Position numbers and translations under genes: made by a program
Shown: piece by piece, positions 8,518 through 16,991 of the stretch
Layout: each line of letters begins with the position of its first letter
Position numbering within the stretch: the stretch's first letter is position 1
The notes under the pieces: model-generated
Database searches by the model: none
Seen by the model: only the letters and a program-made list of their open reading frames with translations
Told to the model about the DNA's origin: nothing
NCBI GenBank assembly: GCA_021209225.1
Contig: JAJOIW010000151.1
Coordinates: 1 to 50,896, forward strand
DNA from: Verrucomicrobiota bacterium
Lineage (GTDB): Bacteria; Verrucomicrobiota; Verrucomicrobiia; Limisphaerales; JAJOIW01
DNA length: 50,896 bases
Reading direction: 5' to 3'

Positions 8518-10103
8518 AATTTTTTCGAGAAAAGACCTATAAACTGAACTGGATCCGATGGATCTTCAATAGAATTTATCGCCCGGCGCACTCTCCGGAT
8601 CCACGACTTCACTCCTCTGCTTTTTTCAACTTGGTTATTTCGCTCCTCAACCTCAGGAATCGGCAATGTCGGCTCCCCGCCGGAAGACCCGGATTCCACC
8701 CGCACTGAATCCTCCAAAGAATGGGCCACTTTCAGATCCTCCTCCTGTGTTCTCTTCATCACCGCCTCTTCAGGGGGGCTGACCAAATCACTTTCTTCAA
8801 ATGCCTTCTCCTCATGACCATCTCCCTCCGGCTTGACAAATGCTACACCCGACGTATTCCCGATATGCTCCACGTGCTGAACCTCCAGCTCCACGTCCTG
8901 AACCTCCAGCGACCCGGTTTGAGATTGCAAGGACGGGTTCTGGCTTTCAGACGACCCGGTCTGGTTCTGGTCCGAGTCAGAAAGTTCCGTTTCTTCCAAG
9001 CTTATGTATTGAGGTTCTTCCAATTGGAACGGAGTTGTGGGCACCTTCCGGGATGCATCTGGATGGTCTGAAGTGGGGTTTTCTGGATGAATCGGAGACT
9101 TTTCCTGGGGTGGGGCCAGGAGGGATTCAAAAAATCCGATCCACTGTTGGAGCCAGTCTGGTGTGGAGTGCCGGTACAGGACCACCCGTTTCCCAACGGG
9201 CACCCGATCGTCCGGTAAAAGGGATTCCAGATCGAGAATCTGTGCTTCAGTCGCCTCAATCACGCCGACTGGCGAACGCAGGGATGAACGGGAGGCATAC
9301 CCGATCTCGTCGTCGTCGTCCTCATCATCATCGTCTTCATACTCGTCGTCGTCGTCCTCATCGTCATATTCCTCTTCTTCGTCGTCGTCCTCCGGACCGG
9401 GTTCCTCCTCAGAGGTTTCGGGTGGTTCATTCGGGGCCAGATCCAGAGTGTTCTCAATGCCCCATTCCGTCAGTTCCTCCGGGTTGGGAACTTTGTGAAG
9501 GTTTTCCGAAGGAGCCTCCAGAGGAGTATTCGGGTCTGAGGAGATACTTTTGAGCATGGCGGCGTCGGGAAGGTCTGCCAGACTGGACATGCCAAAGTAT
9601 TCCAGGAATGTTTCAGTTGTCCCGTAAAGCACCGGTTTTCCTGGAAGGTCGGATTTTCCACCTTCTTCCACCAGACCGCGCTCCATGAGCTTTCCCAGGA
9701 CCCCGTCAATGGATACACCGCGTATTTTTTCAATACCCGGGCGGGTGATGGGTTGACGGTAGGCTATGATGGCGAGTGTCTCCAGGGCTGGTTGAGTGAG
9801 CCTGGGCGGCCTTTGCCTTTTACCCAGGAGCACCTGTTGCCATGGGCTGAAGTCGGGCAGGGAAGAGAACTGCCATTTTCCAGCAACACACCGCAGTTGG
9901 TAAGTGCGACCCAACCCGGCATAGTCCGCAGCCAACTCCTTCAGTTCGGTTTCGATGCTCCGCTCGCGGGTTGTCGACAGCTTTTTAATCCATTCCTCGT
10001 CCGAATTCTCTGCGGTCACCCGGAAAATCTCGCGAATGTCCGCCGGGGTCAGTCCCCGTGGAGATGCAAATAGCAGACTTTCAATTATGGACCGCAGTTC
10101 CAT
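8451..10103 (-). CDS. scpB: segregation and condensation protein B with a long acidic C-terminal extension
   Basis: ScpB dimers bind the ScpA kleisin of the SMC condensin and help chromosome segregation. Residues 1-175 are a normal two-winged-helix ScpB: SIIESLLFASPRGLT at the start, TQPALETLAIIAYRQPITRPGIEKIRGV in the second domain and GKPVLYGTTETFLEYFG at the end. A further ~375 residues follow, with an almost pure Asp/Glu tract at 231-267, a Pro/Ser/Glu-rich region and a basic C-terminus (SWIRRVRRAINSI, WMSKSSRR). Typical ScpB is about 170-250 residues, so the tail is exceptional. It starts 22 bases after scpA. The end overlaps pheA, which may be real or follow from an indel in the A run near 8525. 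Confidence 0.9.
   Translation of the reverse strand: MELRSIIESLLFASPRGLTPADIREIFRVTAENSDEEWIKKLSTTRERSIETELKELAADYAGLGRTYQLRCVAGKWQFSSLPDFSPWQQVLLGKRQRPPRLTQPALETLAIIAYRQPITRPGIEKIRGVSIDGVLGKLMERGLVEEGGKSDLPGKPVLYGTTETFLEYFGMSSLADLPDAAMLKSISSDPNTPLEAPSENLHKVPNPEELTEWGIENTLDLAPNEPPETSEEEPGPEDDDEEEEYDDEDDDDEYEDDDDEDDDDEIGYASRSSLRSPVGVIEATEAQILDLESLLPDDRVPVGKRVVLYRHSTPDWLQQWIGFFESLLAPPQEKSPIHPENPTSDHPDASRKVPTTPFQLEEPQYISLEETELSDSDQNQTGSSESQNPSLQSQTGSLEVQDVELEVQHVEHIGNTSGVAFVKPEGDGHEEKAFEESDLVSPPEEAVMKRTQEEDLKVAHSLEDSVRVESGSSGGEPTLPIPEVEERNNQVEKSRGVKSWIRRVRRAINSIEDPSDPVQFIGLFSKKLWQTLNTIGRKLTNWMSKSSRR
9302..9416 (-). repeat. low-complexity GAC/GAG/GAT tract encoding an acidic run in ScpB
   Basis: On the plus strand this is a run of tcg/tca/tcc triplets; on the coding strand it gives nearly uninterrupted Asp and Glu with a few Tyr. 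Such triplet tracts can change length by slippage in whole codons without breaking the frame. Confidence 0.8.
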
Positions 10104-10125
10104 GCTCCAGAATCACAGACTTTTC

Positions 10126-10907
10126 TCACTCAAAGGTCAACTCGGTTTCTTCCGCAGTCGCTGAATCCCATTCTTCAAGGGACTTTTCCACCCGGATGTC
10201 AGAAAAATGCCTCCATTGCATCAGCGCAATGCGTTTCTGTTTGGTCAGCTCCAGCAAGGCTAGAAATGTGGCTGCAATCTCAGATCGTGTTGAGACTCCC
10301 TCAAACAGGTGGGTGAAGAGGAGGAAGTCCACGCATTCCAGCCGTCTCAGTATGAACTGGATTTTATCACTGACCGTGAAGGGATCCTGCACGATTTCTG
10401 AAACACGTTCCAACCGTTGCTCAAATCTTTCCAGGATAATCTGCAGAACTTTGACGAGATCGTCGACTGTGGCCTGCTGGCCCGAAGGCATCTCCAGCAC
10501 ACGTGGAAAATCGAGTTTCCCCGGCTCCCCGGGGGGAAAATGTTCTCTTCCGCCCGCTCCAGGGCCTGAAGGTGGCGCGAGGCGTCTTTGAACTTTTTGT
10601 ATTCAACCAGCTGCCGGATGAGTTCCCATCTGGGATCGAGATCGTCGTCATCCTCTTCATCCACCACCTGTTGATCTATAGGAAGTAACTCCTTGCTCTT
10701 GATATAAATCAGCGATGCCGCCATCACGATAAATTCACCCGCTATATCCAGATCCAGCACTTTCAACATCTCCACATACTCAATAAAATCACCCGCCAAT
10801 CGAGTCAGATTCACCTCATAGATGTCCACTTCCTGCCGCCGCACCAGATACAACAACAAATCCAGGGGGCCTTCAAAAATTTCAAAGCTGACTTGATACT
10901 CCGCCAT
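10126..10907 (-). CDS. scpA: segregation and condensation protein A (kleisin), frameshifted
   Basis: Kleisin subunit bridging the two SMC heads. The N-terminal part (start 10907) has FEIFEGPLDLLLYLVRRQEVDIYEVNLTRLA, split here as the classic ScpA opening, then FIVMAASLIYIKSKELLP. The frame breaks in a six-G run on the plus strand (10531-10536); adding one base restores NIFPPGEPGKLDF and continues into VLQIILERFEQRL, then ISTRSEIAATFLALLELTKQ-like text of the C-terminal winged helix (seen as GVSTRSEIAATFLALLEL). The corrected length is about 260 residues, normal. Being probably essential and otherwise intact, the break is most likely a sequencing error. It is first in the scpA-scpB-pheA block. 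Confidence 0.88.
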
Positions 10908-10963
10908 CCCTCACAACTTCTATCACACATCTCCCATGACCTGAAATCTTCTTTGAAAATGTC

Positions 10964-10975
10964 TGCCTGGCACAT
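10964..10975. repeat. degenerate copy of the GTGCCAGGCAC palindromic repeat
   Basis: TGCCTGGCACAT in the gap between scpA and the thioredoxin-like gene matches ten of the eleven core positions of the repeat seen intact at 20993, 31465 and 31502. Confidence 0.35.
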
Positions 10976-11111
10976 GGGGAAACTTATTCACACACTTGCC
11001 GTATCAACCCACACAAAACCTTAAAAAATGTTACCGGAAAAATTCCATTTACCGAAAATAAATCCTGAAAATTGGGGTTTACGGTTTATGGTTGGGTGAT
11101 ATGTTGGACCT

Positions 11112-12050
11112 ATGAAATTCATGCTGTTGAAAAAGGCATCGAGTCGCGCCGCATTGATCACGTCGGCTCTTTTAACTATGGCCGCGTTCTCTGGCCAATC
11201 TGCTGACGGCTGGTTGGTGGACTTCGAAAAAGCCAAAAAGCAGGCCGCCGCAGAAGGCAAGAGTATCCTGATGGAATTCACCGGATCCGATTGGTGCCCG
11301 CCCTGCAAAGCCCTCGCCTCCAATGTTCTGACCAAAGACATTTTCAAGACCGAAGTGCCCAAAAATTTCGTCTTGCTCAAATTGGATAATCCCAATGACA
11401 AATCAAACCAGACTCCCGAGGAAATTGAACAATACCAGCGCCTCAGCCAGGAATTCAAAATCTCAGGCGTCCCAACCATTTTCCTCGCCGATGCCCAAGG
11501 CAAGCCATACTGGCAAACCGTCGGCTACTCCGGTGAGTCTGCCGAGGATTACGTCGCCCGCCTCACCAACAAATCCGTCGGCTACAAAAAACAATTGACC
11601 GCGTTCAAAAAAGCAGAATCCGCTTCGGGTGTCGAAAAAGCAAAATTCCTCGATGAAGGATTGTCCGCCATGGGAGATGAAATTGATCCAGTCGTCAACA
11701 AGGATCAGATCGCTGAAATCATCAAACTGGACTCAGAGAACACCGCCGGCCTCAAAGCAAAATATGAAGGAGTTCTGCGTAACTCAGAACTGGCTGAAAA
11801 ATTCCAGTCGGTCATGCAGGCTGCCACTTCGCCCAAAGACGCACTCGAGAAACTTACGGCTTTCATAGACAATGAGAAACCGGCCGGATCTCTCCTTCAG
11901 GAGGCTCTTTTTTACAAGGGAGCCATGTTATTTGAGTCAGACGACAAAGCCGCTGCCAAAGAAGCCCTGCTCGCCTCGCAAAAAGTCGATCCAAAATCAG
12001 AAATCGCTCAACGTATCGAACAGATCATCGGACAATTCTTCAAAGAATAA
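11112..12050 (+). CDS. exported thioredoxin-fold protein
   Basis: A 312-residue exported protein. A hydrophobic signal peptide covers about residues 13-30 (ALITSALLTMAAFSGQSA). The thioredoxin domain follows: FEKAKKQAAAEGKSILMEF, the redox motif WCPPC (Cys62, Cys65), and the cis-proline loop GVPTIFL. Residues about 175-312 form an alanine-rich helical region resembling TPR-like helices (ALFYKGAMLFESDDKAAAKEALLAS). It probably reduces or isomerises disulfides in the periplasm; the partner is not evident. It is a single gene between divergent or opposite neighbours and ends at a terminator. Confidence 0.85.
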   Translation: MKFMLLKKASSRAALITSALLTMAAFSGQSADGWLVDFEKAKKQAAAEGKSILMEFTGSDWCPPCKALASNVLTKDIFKTEVPKNFVLLKLDNPNDKSNQTPEEIEQYQRLSQEFKISGVPTIFLADAQGKPYWQTVGYSGESAEDYVARLTNKSVGYKKQLTAFKKAESASGVEKAKFLDEGLSAMGDEIDPVVNKDQIAEIIKLDSENTAGLKAKYEGVLRNSELAEKFQSVMQAATSPKDALEKLTAFIDNEKPAGSLLQEALFYKGAMLFESDDKAAAKEALLASQKVDPKSEIAQRIEQIIGQFFKE

Positions 12051-12086
12051 TTGGTTCCGCAGCAATGGATCATTTCTGGCACAGCC

Positions 12087-12120
12087 ACCCTGCATAACCA
12101 CGCAGGGTTTTTTATTTTTT
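12087..12120 (+). terminator. Rho-independent terminator of the thioredoxin-like gene
   Basis: ACCCTGC and GCAGGGT form a seven-base stem with an eight-base loop, followed by a T-rich tract on the plus strand. It begins 36 bases after the stop codon. The remaining gap to 12310 shows nothing else I can name. Confidence 0.8.
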
Positions 12121-12310
12121 GATGGATCCGGACTTATCCTGCATCCGGTTCACCATCATCAATCATTCAAAGGATACCATCGTTGCCTGGAATATATTCA
12201 CGGATATGCTTTTAAGGCCCGCAAACAAATCTCAAAAGATGGTGCGCCGCTGGTTCAGAATTTGTCCGATTCTTCATGGAATTGAGCCAGTCACTGGAAC
12301 GACCGGCATT

Positions 12311-13657
12311 TCATTTGGCCAGGTTGACCTGGATCGGCTCGCGGTGCAGGTCCTGCATATGAAAGAGAGGCACAGATTTCAGCCCAGCCAGCGAAGCCAG
12401 GAATTGATCCGGTATTGTCTGGCACCGCGTATTATATTGAGTGCAGATATCGTTGAAATAATTCCTCGCCAGAGCAATTCTTTGCTCCGTATCAATGAGG
12501 TTTTCCCGGAGTTTATTAAATCCATGGTCAGCGGAAATATTTGGATATTGCTCTGAGATGATATGGATGATTGGTTGGCAGGCGATTGCTGAGTCTCCAG
12601 ATTGACGGGCGGATATGATCGCTGACTGGGATCGAAGTTGAGCCAGATGTGTTTGCACCTCGCTTTCGTGTTGCACCAGCCCACGCACAATATTCACCAG
12701 CCTCGGAATCAATTCATGCCGCCGTTTCAATTGGATATCAATATTGGATTCCGCCTGCTCCACTCTATTCTTCAGATCAATCAAATCATTGAATATCATT
12801 AATCCCCAGCGCACAGAAAATTGAAGGATATATACACCCAGTGTGATCAGAGCTGGAACCACCGGGTAGTCATCTGCTTTGAGAACAATTTTTTGAATAC
12901 CCCATGGAGACAATCCAGCCAGGATAAGCCCGAACATCCCCCATAGCCAGAATCCCCGACCATAAGCTTTCTGAATCTTATCCTCGGGATGAGTTGAGAT
13001 CAGAAATAATCGTGCCTGTGGATCATGTGCTATTTCTGCAGCCGCAATGTCCTGTCGCTCCCGGGATTGGCCCATGATATAGAGTTCCTTGTGCAAGGGG
13101 ATACCTGATTCCATGAATCTTCTGCGGTGTGTCGAATCCCGAATGGCCTGGTGATGTCCACGACTGTAATAGAGGTCATCGCCTCGTCTCACCGACCGTT
13201 CAAAAAGAGTCATGGGTTCAATCCGGGCATTCTCTGGCAGGATCCGCAAAAGACCCGTCTCATCCTGCAAATAAAATGCAGTCTCCCTGCCGCCCGATTC
13301 CAGGGTTGTCCATCCGGATTCTGTCCTGGTTCGGGTTTGGGATTTTCCATCGCTGTCGGTGTAGGTTTCAGTGACAGTCCTCGACCAGTGTTCTGATACG
13401 CTGAACTCGAATTGCACACATTTTTCCCGTGCGAGTTCGCTGACGAGCGGAACTTCACATTCAGCCGTGCCCTTGACTTCGACCAAACCAATGAACACGC
13501 CGGCCGTTTTGCTTGTGGGAATATTCTGAATCAGTCTCTGCTTCCTTCCCGACCGGATAGCAGCCATGGAGACTAAGGTCAAAATCAATGTCAGGATCCC
13601 ATATCCTGCCAGCCATCCCCGGATTGATTCATATTCTATATCCATGATTTCAGCCAA
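12311..13657 (-). CDS. GIDE-domain / LemA-domain fusion membrane protein
   Basis: 448 residues. An N-terminal membrane helix (about 17-37) is followed by a GIDE-type domain of the kind found in the mitochondrial E3 ligase MULAN/BAM (LVEVKGTAECEVPLVSE, then the variable loop TYTDSDGKSQTRTRTESG, then ETAFYLQDETGLLRILP). Two further membrane helices lie near 235-285, and the C-terminal ~160 residues are a LemA-like helical domain with IDIQLKRRHELIPRLVNIVRG. Start 13657 or 13645. No RING domain is present, so a ubiquitin role is not implied. LemA proteins are membrane-associated and of unsettled function. It is divergent from the nitrilase gene. Confidence 0.8.
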   Translation of the reverse strand: MAEIMDIEYESIRGWLAGYGILTLILTLVSMAAIRSGRKQRLIQNIPTSKTAGVFIGLVEVKGTAECEVPLVSELAREKCVQFEFSVSEHWSRTVTETYTDSDGKSQTRTRTESGWTTLESGGRETAFYLQDETGLLRILPENARIEPMTLFERSVRRGDDLYYSRGHHQAIRDSTHRRRFMESGIPLHKELYIMGQSRERQDIAAAEIAHDPQARLFLISTHPEDKIQKAYGRGFWLWGMFGLILAGLSPWGIQKIVLKADDYPVVPALITLGVYILQFSVRWGLMIFNDLIDLKNRVEQAESNIDIQLKRRHELIPRLVNIVRGLVQHESEVQTHLAQLRSQSAIISARQSGDSAIACQPIIHIISEQYPNISADHGFNKLRENLIDTEQRIALARNYFNDICTQYNTRCQTIPDQFLASLAGLKSVPLFHMQDLHREPIQVNLAK

Positions 13658-13792
13658 CAGGGTGATGATTTCAGATCCATTTCAAAATAATAATTCGCCA
13701 TCAGTTTTGGAAGCCCAGAGGTTCTCAACCATCAATCGGACGGAAAATCGGCTTTTGGATATGCGAATTCCAGCTTATTATGGGCCGCATTC

Positions 13793-14764
13793 ATGCAGAA
13801 AATAGTCAGGGTTGCGGCGGCTCAATTTGAACATGTTTCAGGGAATAAACCGGTTAATCTGGCCAAAATTGAGAGGATGGTTGCGGAAGCTTCCGAGCTG
13901 GGAGTGGAGGTTCTCATTTTCCCCGAGTGTTGTGTGACGGGTTACTGGTTTCTGAGGAATCTTACCCACGACCAGCTTGTCAGCCTCGCTGAATACGTGC
14001 CCTCAGGCCCGACATCGCTGCGTTTGCTGGAATTGTCCCGGAAATATGGCATGTCCATAGGTGCCGGTTTGGTTGAAATCAGTCTGGATGGTCAGCTCTT
14101 CAACACATATGTCGTTGCCATGCCGGATGGCCAGGTCGTCTCGCATCGCAAGCTCCATTGCTTTGTGAATCCTGCCATGTCCTCCGGCCAATCCGTAACC
14201 GTCTTCGAAACTCCCCACGGATTCAAAGCCGGGCTATTGATTTGTTACGATAACAACCTGGTTGAAAATGTCCGTTTGACGGCACTGGCTGGAGCCGAGG
14301 TCATCTTTGCGCCCCATCAGACCGGTGGGTGTGCTTCCAAAGATCCCAACATCATGGGTTTGGTCGACCCGGCGCTCTGGCATAACCGTCATCACAATGC
14401 CCCTGCCATTGAATCTGAGTTTCGAGGGGATAAAGGACGCGGTTGGTTGTTGAGGTGGCTGCCAAGCCGGGCCCATGACAACGGGGTTTTTTACATTTTC
14501 AGCAATGGTGTCGGTATGGATGACAATGAAGTCCGCACGGGCAACGCCATGATTATCGATACTTATGGACGCATCCTCAATGAAACCTGTGTTGCCAGGG
14601 ACGCCCTTGTCCTTGCCGATCTGTGCCCCGATCTGCTGGTCGACAATACTGGTCAGCGATGGATTTCCGCTCGCAGACCAGAACTCTATACAAACCTGAC
14701 TGTCCCAACCGGCCGGGAGTCGATATCCGAACTGCTCGCTTTGGCGGGAAAGGTGCCTGAATGA
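13793..14764 (+). CDS. carbon-nitrogen hydrolase (nitrilase superfamily)
   Basis: A 323-residue cytoplasmic amidohydrolase with the complete Glu-Lys-Cys catalytic triad: Glu45 in LIFPECCVTGY, Lys120 in SHRKLHCF and Cys151 in GLLICYDNN. The domain runs the full length (AAAQFEHVSGN at the start; TGNAMIIDTYGRIL near the end), within the normal size range. The substrate is not predictable: the family includes amidases, carbamoyl-hydrolases and nitrilases. No metabolic neighbour narrows it. It is followed by the convergent cstA-like gene. Confidence 0.87.
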   Translation: MQKIVRVAAAQFEHVSGNKPVNLAKIERMVAEASELGVEVLIFPECCVTGYWFLRNLTHDQLVSLAEYVPSGPTSLRLLELSRKYGMSIGAGLVEISLDGQLFNTYVVAMPDGQVVSHRKLHCFVNPAMSSGQSVTVFETPHGFKAGLLICYDNNLVENVRLTALAGAEVIFAPHQTGGCASKDPNIMGLVDPALWHNRHHNAPAIESEFRGDKGRGWLLRWLPSRAHDNGVFYIFSNGVGMDDNEVRTGNAMIIDTYGRILNETCVARDALVLADLCPDLLVDNTGQRWISARRPELYTNLTVPTGRESISELLALAGKVPE

Positions 14765-14849
14765 ATCCCCATTGAATGGACATTGGTCTGCAGCCCACAC
14801 GAGGCCAGGCGCGACAAGATCTCAGCTGCATTGTGCTGTCCCAGCCGGA

Positions 14850-16738
14850 TCAGGGTTTACTTTGCTGATAAAGATGCTCATTCATACCTCCAGCACCCAC
14901 ATTTTCCTGGGCTGTCGGTTCCAGCACTCCTCTGGCTCTCGGAATCAATCGTATTGCCTCAAAAATCATCCAGATCTCCAATAAAAGCGTGGCCAACCCA
15001 ATAACTGAAAGTAATGGGTTCTTTTCCAGCCACCCGCCATCACCGAATAAATTCAATGCCATAGCCCACATCGGCATCACAAGCATGAATATCATGGGAA
15101 ACAGGATAAACCACACCGGTTTATTCCGGCGCCACAAGTAGAACGCAATCACCAGAAAGCTCAGACCTCCTAAAAGTTGATTGGTCGCTCCAAAAAGCGG
15201 CCACAACAACAATCCACCTTTTCCGGCAGTGGAATATTTCCAGTCCGCCCACGTGCTCCCTCCAACAGGCAGTGCTGCAATCACAAATGCCAATATAATC
15301 GCTGTCATCGTCGCAATATGCATATTCTCCAATGCTCCAAATGGACGGAAATTGGTGCCTTTCCGTTTGATTTCTATCGTCCTGCCCAATTCCTGAATGA
15401 CGTACCGCTGAAGCCGGCACGCACTGTCCAAAGTCGTTCCTGCAAAGGAGGCCACCAGAACTCCCATTAAGGCCACTGAGATGCCCCGCGAAAATCCAAG
15501 CGCTCCCAGAAAATTGGCTGAACCATCCACAAATGACCCCACTTTGGCTGCCAGCGAATCTGATGTTGCCCAGCTGTCATAGCGCGCCTGCCAGGCTTCA
15601 TGCCCTGTCAGCCACATCCCTTCCGTGGCCCCGGAACCAGGTATCCCCAATCCTATTCCCGCGGCGCAGGCAAGAATCACTATCGTCGCCAGAAACCCCT
15701 CCGTCAGCATCCCGCCATACCCCACAAACCGCGCATCCTTCTCATTCTTCAGCTGCTTCGAACTTGTCCCACTGCTGACCAGACAATGGAAACCTGAGAT
15801 CGCTCCACATGCCACCGTCACAAATAAAAACGGAAAAATAGCTGGGGCACCTTTGGGCTGCCAGTTCACCACCGGGGCGGACATCTCCAGCGCCTGGCGG
15901 GTTCCACTATGGCTCGGCCCACCCGCCACCGCTGCCACAACCAACCCCAGCAACACCAAACCAAGACACGTGATCAGTTGCAGAGAATTGATGTAATCGC
16001 GCGGTTGTAAAAGCAGCCACACCGGCAATACGGATGCCACATAGGAATACACCAACAAGACGATCACCCATGTCAATATCGGCAGCTCACTCATCCACAG
16101 ATTCACTTCACCTAATACCCCGGTGTTTCCAAATATCACGGACACATACATCAATCCCAACGCCACCAGTGAAGGCATAAGCAGCCGGACCCCCTTGCGA
16201 TGCAATATCATCCCAATCCCTACAGCGATGGGAATCTGAATCATACACGGAATGATCGATGCCGGATACATCCGGAATACATTTGCAATCACCAACCCGA
16301 AAATGGCCAGCACCACCGTCAAGGCAAAAAAAGTATCAGCAAAAAAAGGAACCTCACCCGCACATTCAACAATCGCCCCGCTACCTCTCCAATGGTTTTT
16401 CCCTGATTCCGAAGACTCACCACAAGCGCTCCCAAATCGTGCACCGCACCAATGAATATTGATCCAAATATCACCCACAATAATGCCGGCAGCCATCCCC
16501 ACATGATCGCTATCGCCGGACCAACTATCGGCCCGGTTCCAGCAATCGATGTGAAATGATGTCCAAAAACCACCTCTTTACTGGTGGGTATATAGTCCTT
16601 CCCATCCTCCTGGGCCACAGAGGGACAGACTGCCTCGCCCGATAATTGGAATATCCGCCCTCCCAACCATCGGCCATAGGTCCTGTATGCAACAATAAAT
16701 CCAATCCCAGCCAGTGCTGCTATCACCAAAGTTTCCAT
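14850..16738 (-). CDS. cstA: CstA-family transporter (carbon starvation protein), frameshifted
   Basis: Multi-spanning inner membrane protein of the CstA/BtsT family, whose characterised members import peptides or pyruvate. The N-terminal 130 residues contain the signature HHFTSIAGTGPIVGPAIA and GAVHDLGALVVSLRNQG; the remainder carries FALTVVLAIFGLVIANVF and about ten further hydrophobic segments, with SGTSSKQL and GATNQLLGGLSFLVIA. The two parts are in different frames. Adding one base to the seven-A run at 16326-16332 joins them as ILFFALTVVLAIF, giving ~629 residues, somewhat shorter than E. coli CstA. The C-terminus ends in a polar tail. Likely a sequencing error. Confidence 0.88.
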
Positions 16739-16991
16739 GGTCCTTTTCTTATTTTCCAGATCCGCTCATCCTCTTTACCAAATCCCCCCCCGAAGGTCGA
16801 GTCCCCCGTATGATAGCGACAGACTGACGTGTTGCCTCATTCCCGAGGAGTGCCTGCGGCTCCCAGGGTTCGGATATGGGGACCGACTTATTGTGCTCAA
16901 ATAGAGTGTGCCCGATCCCGCAGTTGAGTCTGTCCCCATAGATTCAGGGGGAATGCTTTTCATGTGAAGAAAGGCGAGTATACTGGATTGC

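Noticed and set aside
8840-9553. 237-residue plus-strand open frame rich in Arg and His
   Set aside because: It is opposite the acidic tract of scpB; the triplet repeat keeps all frames open and the composition is an artefact.
16875-16940. Inverted repeat TATGGGGAC...GTCCCCATA as a terminator of cstA or a mobile end
   Set aside because: It lies upstream of the cstA start, the loop is about 48 bases and no T run or target duplication is visible, so no role can be supported.
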